From CAYQAJ01 sp964415245 (lineage in GTDB: Bacteria > Planctomycetota > Planctomycetia > Pirellulales > Pirellulaceae): a stretch of DNA of 9,988 bases. Below are positions 1 to 6,723 of this stretch, one piece after another (the stretch's first letter is position 1; each line of letters begins with the position of its first letter). A program made the position numbers and the translations under genes. The notes beneath the pieces were generated by a model. The model saw nothing but the letters and a program-made list of their open reading frames with translations. It made no database searches and was not told the origin of the DNA. Location: contig CAYQAJ010000193.1 in the NCBI GenBank assembly GCA_964415245.1, positions 1 to 9,988 on the forward strand, given 5' to 3'.

Positions 1-900
1 GATCGAGACGACCAGCCGCAGGTTCCCCTCCGACAGCTCGCGTTTGGCCTGCTGGTACTCGGCATACACGCGCCGCAGATACAGCACGCGATTGCGGAGG
101 CTGGTCGGCGTCTCCTGCGTGGCTAGCAGGATACTGCGGTACTCGGCCAACAGCGGGCGGCGCTCGGGCGCGGGCTTGCGTGCCTTTTTGTGCTCGTCGG
201 CGCGAGCCTTGAGCTCATCGACGCGGCGGCTAAAGTCCTCGACGGCCCGGATCATTGTCTCGATCCGCTGCGTGCGCAGGCCAAGCTCTTCCAACAACCG
301 CACGGCGCGGCGGCGGCGGCGGCCCAGGCGCATCCATGCCGCCTTGCGCTTTTGCTTGCCTTGGGAGCGGCTGACCGCGATCAGATAGTCGCGGCGGTTG
401 CGCTTCAGCAGCACCTCGAGCGTGCGCAGGTTGTGTGGCAGGCGGCCGAGAATCTGCTCCTTTTCGAGCCGATCGGTCACCGACACCTGCACCGTGCGGT
501 CGAAGGGGAGCTCCCCGTCGTGCACTCGCCGGATGGTCTTGTAGGCCGCCTGGAACACGTAGTCGCATTCCAACAGCCGCACGCGGAACAGACGCCGCGT
601 GATCTCAATTCGTTTGGCGAGCTGGATTTCCTGCTGACGGGTCAAGAGCGGAATCTCGCCCATCTGCGTCAGGTACATGCGTACCGGGTCGTCGGACCAC
701 GACTCTCCGTCGTCCAGCGGCGACAGCAGCGTCTCTTCGGTCTTTGGCTTGGCGGGGCTGTTGTCGTCGGACGACTCTTCGGTATCGTCGTCGAGGTCTT
801 GATCATCTTCCAGCTCGGCCAGCGGCGCGGCGGCGAAGGTCTCTTCTTCGTCCGAACGCGCGGTATCGTCCTCAAATTCGTCCAGCAGTGCGTCGTACAA
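1..900 (-). CDS. rpoD: Primary RNA polymerase sigma factor (sigma-70, RpoD/SigA), N-terminal part, cut by the window edge
   Basis: The product directs RNA polymerase core enzyme to housekeeping promoters. The 300 visible codons open with a very acidic stretch (residues 8-75, rich in Asp/Glu), like a short region 1.1. Region 1.2 is clear at about 71-103, with VRMYLTQMGEIPLLTRQ followed by EIQLAKRIE. A long charged, Arg/Lys-rich segment (about 104-270) sits where RpoD proteins carry the non-conserved region, and region 2.1 begins near 281 with AKRELSEGNLRLVVSI, where the window ends. Regions 2.2-4.2 lie outside. The start is TTG: an in-frame TGA lies nine codons upstream, no ATG or GTG lies between, and AGGAG stands 7 nt before the TTG. 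The long non-conserved region and region 1.2 argue for the primary sigma factor over an ECF or alternative sigma. No neighbour is visibly in operon with it. Confidence 0.95.
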   Translation of the reverse strand, partial: MYDALLDEFEDDTARSDEEETFAAAPLAELEDDQDLDDDTEESSDDNSPAKPKTEETLLSPLDDGESWSDDPVRMYLTQMGEIPLLTRQQEIQLAKRIEITRRLFRVRLLECDYVFQAAYKTIRRVHDGELPFDRTVQVSVTDRLEKEQILGRLPHNLRTLEVLLKRNRRDYLIAVSRSQGKQKRKAAWMRLGRRRRRAVRLLEELGLRTQRIETMIRAVEDFSRRVDELKARADEHKKARKPAPERRPLLAEYRSILLATQETPTSLRNRVLYLRRVYAEYQQAKRELSEGNLRLVVSI

Positions 901-907
901 GGTTGTA

Positions 908-912
908 CTCCT
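908..912 (-). promoter_or_regulatory. Ribosome binding site AGGAG for rpoD
   Basis: AGGAG on the minus strand lies 7 nt before the TTG codon at 900-898. Together with the in-frame stop just upstream, it fixes the non-ATG start of the sigma factor gene. Confidence 0.75.
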
Positions 913-1691
913 ACGCGGTTGACTTCACTGGGTTCCCAGCGCCATCGCGGCGGCGAGCCCGGTGCGATTCCACGGCATGGGCATACGCGGCAGGCTCCCC
1001 TTGCCCACGCGCCGCTCACGCGATCGGCTCGCGATTCAATGCACTCGCATCGGCCTCGTTGCGCACCCCCGTGCCGTGGCCGGCTGAAAACCAAGCAATT
1101 CTACCACCACCCCACGTGCGGTTTGCTTGCGCCCGGCAATTGGTAAGAAATTGCAGTTGGGGCGCAAAAACTGTCGGCAAACTCTTTCACCAGATTCGCC
1201 AGGCTGCACACCGCCACCCGGCGCGATCCCGCGCGGGCTAGCGACAGTAATCGGAGGTCGTCGCGCATGTGAAGCAAGCGCACTCGCGGCGCGGTTGCTG
1301 CGCCTGGGCGGTTGGGCTGGGCACGCATCGGGCCGAGCCCTCTAGGCGGGTAATGGGCTGCTTTCTCCCCCCGGATCGCTTCACGCTCGCGTCGCCAACC
1401 GCGAAAGCTACTACGATCCTGGCCGACCCGGGATCGATTCCCCCGTTTCCCGTGTGCGGCCACGCACGACGCCTTGAACCAACCAATTGTAACCAGCCTC
1501 ACTCTCGCGTCCAGGGTCGGCCGGGGACAAAAGTACACAATTTCTTCACCGGTTTCTCGAGGAATTGGGGTTAATGGAGGGGCTTTTCGGGGCGGCAATT
1601 CGGAAGAGGCCGGCGGGATTTCGCGGCAGGTTGAGCCGGCACGCGGGACCTACTTTGCACCGCGTCGCCGTGTCCCGATTGGCCGCATTCC
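913..1691. other. Long intergenic region with no convincing gene
   Basis: This region separates two divergent genes, rpoD (leftward) and the SDR gene (rightward). No reading frame gives a recognisable protein. The longest minus-strand frame (about 1101-1598) has only around 70 % G or C at third positions in its C-terminal part, no recognisable domain and Arg/Pro-rich composition. Small palindromes occur, for example GTGCG/CGCAC around 1454-1467. I found no tRNA arm pattern. It presumably carries the rpoD promoter, but I could not find a convincing -35/-10 pair for it. Confidence 0.5.
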
Positions 1692-1720
1692 TTGCCGCAT
1701 GCGGTGGGTCCGGATAGCAT
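1692..1720 (+). promoter_or_regulatory. Possible sigma-70-like promoter for the SDR gene
   Basis: TTGCCG (1692-1697) and TAGCAT (1715-1720) are separated by 17 bp, each matching the sigma-70 consensus at four of six positions. Transcription from here would leave a leader of about 65 nt before the ATG at 1792. A perfect 10-bp palindrome CCGCATGCGG (1695-1704) overlaps the -35 end and spacer and could be an operator. The match is modest, so this is a weak prediction. Confidence 0.25.
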
Positions 1721-1791
1721 AACGGCCTTCCCTTATTCGGACGATCGCGCCCGAATCCTCGTTTCGCCGACTTTGCCATCAGCGATCCAGC

Positions 1792-2589
1792 ATGCCGACC
1801 AACATCGACCTTAACGGACGCGTCGCCCTGGTAACGGGCGCCAGCTTGGGCATCGGCCGCGCCGCAGCCATCGCCCTGGGTCGGGCCGGGGCCCTGGTCG
1901 CCGTCAACTACCGCTCCCACGCCGACGAGGCCGACGAGGTGGTGCAGGCCATTCGCGACCTCGGCTCGCGGGCCATCAAAATTCAGGCCGACGTGGCCAA
2001 CCTGAAGGCGGTCGAGGAGATGGTCGGGCGCACCGTCGAGGAGTTCGGCAAGCTCGATATCGCCGTGAGCAACGCCGCCTACAGCGACCGCGAGCCGTTC
2101 TACGAAGCCGACATGGCCGGCTTCCGCCGCACGGTCGACGTCACCATGTGGGGGGCGTTTCACCTGCTGCGGGCCTCGGCCCAGCAGATGATCCGCCAGG
2201 AGCACGGCGGGGCGATCGTCATGGTCAGCTCGCCGCACGCTTTCATCGCCGCCCCGCGGTCGATGGCCTACAACATGTCCAAAGCGGCCCTCGACCACAT
2301 GTCCAAGACGGCCGCCATTGAACTGGCCGAGTTCCGTATCCGGGTGAACATCCTTCAGCCCGGTTGGACCGACACGCCCGGCGAACGAAAGTATGCCAGC
2401 GAGGATACGCTCCAGGTGGCGGGCGCCAAAATTCCGCTGGGCCGACTCGGCACGGCCGAAGAGATGGGCGAAAGCATTCTGTTTCTGGTCGACCCGCGCC
2501 AGGAGTACATCACGGGCGCGACTCTTTTGGTCGACGGCGGGATCAGCCTACCCTGGTGGGCCAACCGCGGCTCGGCGGCGCCGGCGTGA
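1792..2589 (+). CDS. Short-chain dehydrogenase/reductase (classical SDR, annotated glucose 1-dehydrogenase-like)
   Basis: A 265-aa NAD(P)-dependent oxidoreductase, the usual length for a classical SDR, probably cytosolic. The Rossmann glycine motif TGASLGIG is at 15-22. NYRS at 39-42, with Arg41 just after the second strand, suggests a preference for NADP(H). SNAA (93-96) stands where NNAG is usual. Ser147, Tyr160 and Lys164 (YNMSK) form the catalytic set, and the PG motif at 190-191 is followed by the TDTPGERK substrate loop. The C-terminus has the family signature GATLLVDGGIS. The catalytic Asn of helix 4 appears to be Thr118 (VDVTMWG). The substrate cannot be told from sequence; glucose dehydrogenase is only the usual label for this group, and a sugar or polyol oxidoreductase or a FabG-like reductase are alternatives. 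No strong Shine-Dalgarno precedes the ATG. It is the only plus-strand gene here and converges on the CBS-domain gene. Confidence 0.93.
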   Translation: MPTNIDLNGRVALVTGASLGIGRAAAIALGRAGALVAVNYRSHADEADEVVQAIRDLGSRAIKIQADVANLKAVEEMVGRTVEEFGKLDIAVSNAAYSDREPFYEADMAGFRRTVDVTMWGAFHLLRASAQQMIRQEHGGAIVMVSSPHAFIAAPRSMAYNMSKAALDHMSKTAAIELAEFRIRVNILQPGWTDTPGERKYASEDTLQVAGAKIPLGRLGTAEEMGESILFLVDPRQEYITGATLLVDGGISLPWWANRGSAAPA

Positions 2590-2636
2590 GCGGAGCGATC
2601 GGATGCCGCCGTGTGCCACAGGCGTGACACCCGCGG

Positions 2637-2698
2637 CAATGGACGATATGGACGTTATTGACGAGGGAGTGAAAAGTCCATTGCGTCCATATCGTCCA
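2637..2698. repeat. 9-bp-periodic hairpin repeat, copy A (possible bidirectional terminator)
   Basis: A perfect 15-bp inverted repeat: TGGACGATATGGACG (2640-2654) pairs with its complement at 2684-2698 around a 29-nt loop. Each arm is built from 9-bp units: TGGACGATA, TGGACGTTA, TTGACGAGG on the left; GTCCATTGC, GTCCATATC, GTCCAGCAC on the right. CAATGGAC (2637-2644) can also pair in another register with GTCCATTG (2676-2683). It lies between the convergent ends of the SDR and CBS-domain genes, where a hairpin could stop transcription from both sides. It has no U-tract, so intrinsic termination is not certain. A related copy lies at 4023-4075. Confidence 0.8.
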
Positions 2699-2739
2699 GC
2701 ACTGGGGGAGCCACTGGCACACCGAACGAGCAGACGAGC

Positions 2740-3813
2740 TCAACCTTCGGGTCTCTTCTCTTCCCCCTCGGCGCGGGAAGTGGACTCGTCCTGCATGCGT
2801 TCGCGGCGGCGGCGCTGGGCCACCTCTTGCATGTCGACGGCGAAGTCGACTTCGTCCACGATCTCCTCGCCCAGCACCGATTCGATCACGTCTTCCAGCG
2901 TGACGATGCCGGTGATGTCGCCGTACTCGTCGACCACGCCGAACAGGTGCGTCCGCCGCTTGAGAAACGCCTTCAAGAGCACGTGACCCGGCGTCTTTTC
3001 CGAAACGAAGTAGATCGGCAGACAGAGCGACTCCACCTTCGTGTCGAACTGATCCTGGGCCAGGCCCGAGAGAATGTCGCGGCTGAGCACGAATCCTTTC
3101 CAGGTCTCCGGGTCGCCCGATTCGTAGACGGGCAAGCGTGAATAGGTAAACCTTTTGATCTTGCCCGACACTTCGCGCAAGGTCATATCGGACGCCAGCT
3201 TCATGACCACCGGGCGGGGCGTCATGATATCGCGGGTAGTGATGCGGTCGAGGTGCAGCACGTTGCTCACGAGCTCGGCTTCGTAGGCCGAGATGCTCCC
3301 TTCCTCGGCGCTGATCATGGCCATCTGCTGCACTTCGTCTTCCGGCGCGGAAAGGACGTGCTCCGGCTTGATCATCCGCGACAGCTTCTCGATGCACCAG
3401 ATCACCGGAAACAACAGAGCGATGCCGGCTCCCCAGGGCAGGGCGACGGCTCGGGCAACGGGGCGGTTGTACGCAACGCCAACGACCTTGGGAAAGATCT
3501 CGGAAAAGAACAGCACGCACGCCGTGAACACCAGCGGAAACCAGATCAGCGCCGAAGCGCCGAACAACTCCAGCGCCTGGGCACCGGCGACGGCTGCTCC
3601 CGCCGTGTTGGCCACCGTGTTGACGATCAGGATCGCCGAGATGGGCTGCTCCATGTTGTCCTTGAAGCGGAGCAGCATCGTGCCGGAGCGGCTGCCCAGC
3701 TCTGCGATCTGCCGCACATACGGCCGCCGCACCGCGTAGAGCGCCGCTTCGCTCACGGAACAAACGGCCGAGATCACCAGAACGACCAGTACGGAGATTA
3801 CGAATAGGGTCAT
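2740..3813 (-). CDS. CNNM (DUF21) / CBS-domain membrane protein, HlyC/CorC family
   Basis: A 357-aa inner-membrane protein of the CNNM/CorC group, linked in known members to Mg2+ (or Co2+) transport and homeostasis. The DUF21/CNNM domain occupies about residues 1-170, with hydrophobic membrane segments near 3-25, 57-80, 88-107 and 125-143, and the family motif SEIFPKVVG at 104-112. Two CBS domains follow, one starting at IMTPR (196-200) and one with FGVVDEYGDITGIVTLED (291-308) leading into GEEIVDEVD, so adenine-nucleotide sensing is likely. The C-terminal CorC/HlyC transporter-associated domain is missing; the protein ends in a charged Arg/Glu-rich tail. An ATG 19 codons upstream is open, but those codons (ARARLNTAPARGAQ...) do not look like a CNNM N-terminus; MTLFVIS fits the family, so I chose it. 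Only a weak GAGAAG precedes it. Assignment to the family is firm, the transported ion is not. Confidence 0.93.
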   Translation of the reverse strand: MTLFVISVLVVLVISAVCSVSEAALYAVRRPYVRQIAELGSRSGTMLLRFKDNMEQPISAILIVNTVANTAGAAVAGAQALELFGASALIWFPLVFTACVLFFSEIFPKVVGVAYNRPVARAVALPWGAGIALLFPVIWCIEKLSRMIKPEHVLSAPEDEVQQMAMISAEEGSISAYEAELVSNVLHLDRITTRDIMTPRPVVMKLASDMTLREVSGKIKRFTYSRLPVYESGDPETWKGFVLSRDILSGLAQDQFDTKVESLCLPIYFVSEKTPGHVLLKAFLKRRTHLFGVVDEYGDITGIVTLEDVIESVLGEEIVDEVDFAVDMQEVAQRRRRERMQDESTSRAEGEEKRPEG

Positions 3814-4022
3814 CGTTTCTTCTCGCTGTGCGCCACGGGCTGGGGCAGTGTTGAGACGGGCCCGAGCCATGATAACCGGATTATCGGCCGGCGTAGATAA
3901 GGCGGCGGGGGTCGAAGGGGTGGCCCGGCCCGATCAAGGTGTGGCGCGAGGAGAACACTGGCAGAGCCAAGGACACGCCGGCGGCGCACGGAGCGGAACT
4001 TGGCGCCCGTGGCAAGGGACGT
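3814..4022. other. Intergenic region upstream of the CNNM/CBS gene
   Basis: This 209-bp stretch, together with the repeat and palindrome to its right, separates two genes read in the same (minus) direction. It contains GATAA/TTATC arms around CCGGA (about 3871-3885), which read GATAAT on the minus strand and could be a -10 element, but I see no matching -35. No gene is supported here. Confidence 0.4.
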
Positions 4023-4075
4023 AATGGACGACATGGACAAGGGAACGGAGAGTCCATTCCTTCCATGCCGTCTAT
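4023..4075. repeat. 9-bp-periodic hairpin repeat, copy B
   Basis: A diverged copy of the element at 2637-2698. It shares AATGGACGA, ATGGAC and AGTCCATT in the same order and orientation, and again shows 9-bp units (TGGACGACA, TGGACAAGG on the left; GTCCATTCC, TTCCATGCC, GTCTATCAG on the right). AATGGAC (4023-4029) pairs perfectly with GTCCATT (4052-4058). The longer arm pairing has two mismatches or wobbles. It lies downstream of the small zinc-ribbon gene and upstream of the CNNM/CBS gene. Confidence 0.75.
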
Positions 4076-4079
4076 CAGA

Positions 4080-4101
4080 CCCACGGACGGCCGTCCGTGG
4101 G
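4080..4101. terminator. Perfect 22-bp palindrome downstream of the zinc-ribbon gene
   Basis: CCCACGGACGG is followed directly by its exact reverse complement. As RNA it could fold with a 9-bp GC-rich stem and a 4-nt loop. It starts 44 bp after the stop codon of the minus-strand gene ending at 4146, so a terminator or transcript-end hairpin is plausible. There is no run of U after it on the minus strand. A dimeric protein binding site is the alternative. Confidence 0.5.
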
Positions 4102-4145
4102 CTTACCGGCAGAGGGCAAATGACGGCGGTCGCGCGGGTGCGCGC

Positions 4146-4466
4146 TTACCGCGAGACGCCGGCGGGCGTGTCGCCGATGTAAACCTGGCAGTGCGGGCAC
4201 AAGTGGTACGAGGTGGGGATCCGCGTCTGGCACTTGGGGCAGTTGCGCAAGGATTGCACGGGCTCCGGGCCCGCCTTCGTGACAACTCTTTGTCCAGGTG
4301 CAATGTCGCCCAACAGCGCCACCACTGAAGTGTCGGTGATGGACTTGCGCGCCAATTCGGGCACGGTGACTTCCACGTTGCACTTGGGACAAATGGCCTG
4401 CTGCCCGGCGTACTTCTCGCCAATTCGCAAGCGGTGACCGTTGGCGCAGGTGAGTTTTATCGTCAC
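4146..4466 (-). CDS. Small double zinc-ribbon protein of unknown function
   Basis: A 106-aa soluble protein with two probable zinc sites. The first uses Cys7, probably His11, and CPKC at 26-29, in the pattern CxxGHxLRIGEKYAGQ...CPxC, which I associate with many small planctomycete proteins. The second is a CPKC (76-79) and CPHC (90-93) ribbon. The two are joined by a linker of about 45 residues (VALLGDIAPGQRVV). There are no membrane segments or signal peptide. I know of no defined function; zinc-dependent protein or nucleic-acid contact is only a guess. The start is GTG: AGGAG lies 8 nt upstream and the protein begins directly at the first ribbon. An in-frame ATG 21 codons upstream would add residues unlike the family and ignore that ribosome binding site. 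It stands alone, with gaps of over 300 bp on both sides. Confidence 0.85.
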   Translation of the reverse strand: MTIKLTCANGHRLRIGEKYAGQQAICPKCNVEVTVPELARKSITDTSVVALLGDIAPGQRVVTKAGPEPVQSLRNCPKCQTRIPTSYHLCPHCQVYIGDTPAGVSR

Positions 4467-4474
4467 AGGGTTTT

Positions 4475-4479
4475 CTCCT
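4475..4479 (-). promoter_or_regulatory. Ribosome binding site AGGAG deciding a GTG start
   Basis: AGGAG on the minus strand lies 8 nt before the GTG at 4466-4464. It selects this codon over an in-frame ATG further upstream for the double zinc-ribbon gene. Confidence 0.75.
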
Positions 4480-4966
4480 GTTAGCAAGGCAAACTGACTA
4501 CGCATGGCGCGCGTATACTCTCGCCACAACGCGGCGCGAGATCACGGCATCACCGTCGGACCAAGTGACGATTCGTCGGGCGTATTCACTCTGCCGCGAC
4601 AACCGCCACGTCGTTCCTATAAGTCCGACGACCGACGCTACCGGAAAGTTCGCTTGTTCGGCGGGAATCTTGGCCCGGTGAACGGCCTGAAAGGGCGGCT
4701 CCGGCGCGGCCCAGCGCTCTGGGTCGGCGGACGGTTCACCGTGCACGGGTGGGTCGTTGCTGATACTAGATCAAACCCTGACCAGAGGCAAGAGCGACCG
4801 GTTTTTCGCGCAGATTCTGCAAGAAAATGCAGCGACGACTGCGGAGACAAACGGGTGGGCAGGCGCTGAAGTCAAGGTGGTATCGTACCTTGCGCACGCG
4901 GGACACTGCAAAGGGGCGGCTCAGACAAAAACCGCAAAGGCGGAAGGAGCGCGAAGATGGAGGAGA
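4480..4966. other. Intergenic region without a supported gene
   Basis: No reading frame here gives a recognisable protein. It contains an 8-bp perfect inverted repeat, CGGTGAAC (4676-4683) with GTTCACCG (4734-4741), which encloses a CCCAG/CTGGG hairpin. A segment at about 4924-4955 (ACCGCAAAGGCGG, then GGAGCGCGAAG) resembles low-complexity intergenic repeats I recall from planctomycetes and related groups. The promoter of the double zinc-ribbon gene must lie at its left end, but I found no good -35/-10 pair. Confidence 0.45.
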
Positions 4967-5032
4967 GTTTTCAGTTTTCAGTGGGACGGGAAGACGGCAA
5001 TCGGAAGTTGGAACGCCGACCTCCGACTTCCG
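4967..5032 (+). repeat. Composite intergenic repeat, copy 1 (TTTTCAG direct repeats plus GGAAGT hairpin)
   Basis: The 16-mer GTTTTCAGTTTTCAGT (4967-4982) recurs exactly at 8854-8869 and, on the other strand, at 8071-8086. It is followed by an imperfect hairpin in which CGGAAGTTGGA (5002-5012) pairs with the strand ending CCGACTTCCG (5023-5032). The copy at 8836-8964 has the same two modules in the same order and orientation, so this is a dispersed family, not chance. Confidence 0.75.
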
Positions 5033-5043
5033 TCTCGTCTCTC

Positions 5044-5133
5044 TTCGCTTGCGCTTCAGGCTTACGTGATGGTTTCTTCGCTTGCGATTCAGGCTTACGT
5101 GATGGTTTCTTCGCTCGCGCTTCAGGCTTCGAT
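5044..5133 (+). repeat. 33-bp tandem repeat, about 2.7 copies
   Basis: Units start at 5044, 5077 and 5110; each begins TTCGCTTGCG (or TTCGCTCGCG) and continues through TTCAGGCTTACGTGATGG to TTTC. Units 1 and 2 differ at one base and the third is partial. The array ends 11 bp after the stop codon of the minus-strand gene ending at 5144. The period is a multiple of three, but neither strand shows a supported gene, so I treat it as noncoding. Confidence 0.85.
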
Positions 5134-5143
5134 CGACCTGACG

Positions 5144-6631
5144 CTACTCGCCCAGAATCTCCTTTTGACGAACTTGTGACAATTCACTCCATCCGGCCAA
5201 CAGGCGGCTTGCCGTACACACCCGCAGCGGATCGAGCGATTGCTTGTCGAGCACCAGCAGAAGCCGGGTCAACCCGCTCACCGCGGTGAGCACGTAGACC
5301 TGGGTGGTCTCGGAAATTCTCCACCCGCGCCAGCGATCGAGCTTGGGGTACTGACCGAGCACCCGCGCCACGCGCGGCTCGTCCTTGTGCACCGGCTCCA
5401 CGCCGCGACAAGCCGCACATCGCCCCTTGGAAAGACCACGCGGGCTAACCTGCTGGCCGCACATGCTGCACGCCGTGAGCTTGGAGCGCAGCAGCCGTTT
5501 GCCGCTGACCGGGCAAACCGCGAGAAACTCCCCCAGTGCTTTCTGACCGGACACGTCGCACGTTTCCAGCTCGTGCTCCAACACACGCGCATGCGACGCT
5601 TCGCACGTGCCGATCGCCTCGGCTGCCGTGATGCGGCCATCGCTCGTGGCCGCCAGTCGATACGACGACTTGCCGCTCGCAGGGCAAACGTACGGAGGTG
5701 GGACGGTGGTGCCGTCAGCCAACAGCGTGGCCCACCCGGAGAATGCCACGCCGACCGATTCGTCGCCGACCTCAAAGTCGAGCTTCCCCTCGGCGTGCTT
5801 GATCCATACGAGCGTATTGGCGATGGGCTGGAACTTGCCCGACGGCAGGTGGTCTCGCACGGTCCGTTCGGCTCTGCCTATCCAGCGATCCAGCTCGAGC
5901 GGGTCGAGATCCGACGTGCGGCGCGTCGAGGGGATCAGATCGTCGACGTGGAGCGAATCGAGCGTCGCGGGGTCGACCGGCTCGTTCGATGGATCGAAGA
6001 AAACGTGGCGAAGACGATCGCTCGCCGTCTCGTGGCCCGAGGTCGCCAACAGCGTGATCCGCAAGAGCGGCCGGTCCTCGAGTCGGCAGCCGGCCAGGTG
6101 CACGTGGCCGTACTCGACCGTGTAGTACGAAAACAACTTCGACGTAATGTCATGCACGCTCTGCGGCTGACCGGCCGGCGCGGCATGCAGGGCTGGACCC
6201 GACGCATACAGCCTTGTGAGCAGCCAGGCGAAAAATGGCGTGCCCGGAGTGGCGAGCTGCACCGCCGCGTCGCTCGGTTCGGGAGTGGGTCGAGGTTCGC
6301 CTGCCGGTGAATCATCGCGCGTGGCGGCTACCGGCTGGTGCTCGCGCACGGCGCTGGCCGCTCGGCTGTCGCGCGTCGCGGCCGTCGCGTCGAACGTGAT
6401 GCAGAGCTGCCGCGATCCGCCCGGCGGCGTCGGTTGATCCTCGGGAACTTCGGCGCGGTACACGACCTGGTCGGTGGTGACGACCGGTATCTTCAACTCC
6501 GCCAGCCCCAACAGCACAAACTCGCGGGTCGAACCCGGAACGGCCAATGGAGAGAAATCGAAGGACATGGAAGCGGCGCCGGATTGGATGTGGCCCTGGG
6601 ACAGCACGAGCCCGATGGCCGCCTGCGACAA
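5144..6631 (-). CDS. Uncharacterised 495-aa protein with a 15-residue cysteine repeat
   Basis: I do not recognise this protein; it may be planctomycete-specific. The N-terminal part (about 22-190) is soluble-looking, with a Pro/Ala/Thr-rich linker at 85-125. The middle is rich in charged residues. At the C-terminal side comes a cysteine module: CPASGK (316), CEASH (343), CDVSGQ (358), CPVSGK (373), CSMCGQ (388) and CAAC (405). Cysteines 343, 358, 373 and 388 are exactly 15 residues apart. The last two pairs make a normal CxxC...CxxC zinc ribbon, while the earlier ones have Ser where the second Cys would be. There are no membrane segments or signal peptide. The start is unsure: TTG at 6631 follows directly on an in-frame TGA and its first codons have coding-like GC third positions; ATG at 6568 is the alternative. 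The gene lies 92 bp behind dapA and may share its transcript. Confidence 0.85.
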   Translation of the reverse strand: MSQAAIGLVLSQGHIQSGAASMSFDFSPLAVPGSTREFVLLGLAELKIPVVTTDQVVYRAEVPEDQPTPPGGSRQLCITFDATAATRDSRAASAVREHQPVAATRDDSPAGEPRPTPEPSDAAVQLATPGTPFFAWLLTRLYASGPALHAAPAGQPQSVHDITSKLFSYYTVEYGHVHLAGCRLEDRPLLRITLLATSGHETASDRLRHVFFDPSNEPVDPATLDSLHVDDLIPSTRRTSDLDPLELDRWIGRAERTVRDHLPSGKFQPIANTLVWIKHAEGKLDFEVGDESVGVAFSGWATLLADGTTVPPPYVCPASGKSSYRLAATSDGRITAAEAIGTCEASHARVLEHELETCDVSGQKALGEFLAVCPVSGKRLLRSKLTACSMCGQQVSPRGLSKGRCAACRGVEPVHKDEPRVARVLGQYPKLDRWRGWRISETTQVYVLTAVSGLTRLLLVLDKQSLDPLRVCTASRLLAGWSELSQVRQKEILGE

Positions 6632-6723
6632 TCACCGCCTGAATAGTTGACCAACTGAAGCGGCGATTGCAAGGTCACTTCGCCGCGCCACGGCACGCCC
6701 TGAGAATGAACGAGGTGCCGTCG

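Noticed and set aside
190..1146. Plus-strand open frame of 318 codons opposite rpoD
   Set aside because: It is antisense to clear sigma-70 region 1.2 and 2.1 coding sequence; its product is low-quality and matches no family.
1420..1460. tRNA T-arm-like segment (GGGATCGATTCCC)
   Set aside because: It lacks the GTTC core, and no acceptor, D or anticodon arms could be placed around it.
1101..1598. Minus-strand open frame of about 165 codons in the gap between rpoD and the SDR gene
   Set aside because: No recognisable domain, Arg/Pro-rich product, third-position GC only about 70 % in the part checked, and no ribosome binding site. I treat it as chance openness in GC-rich DNA.
2543..3763. Minus-strand open frame of 406 codons overlapping the CNNM/CBS gene
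   Set aside because: It is a shifted frame of the CNNM/CBS coding sequence, which has intact family motifs; the overlap also runs through the hairpin repeat and the SDR end.
3814..3870. Longer start (ATG at 3870) for the CNNM/CBS protein
   Set aside because: The 19 added residues are unlike a CNNM N-terminus and no ribosome binding site precedes them; MTLFVIS at 3813 begins directly with the first membrane segment.
4504..4869. Plus-strand open frame of 121 codons upstream of the double zinc-ribbon gene
   Set aside because: No domain, biased composition and no ribosome binding site.
5044..5133. Coding tandem repeat (33 bp is 11 codons)
   Set aside because: The frame that reads the units (LRDGFFACASG) has no credible start or wider coding context and lies in a noncoding gap.
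5240..6310. Plus-strand open frame of 356 codons opposite the 495-aa protein
   Set aside because: The minus-strand frame has the ordered cysteine repeat; this one is an Arg/His-rich shadow.
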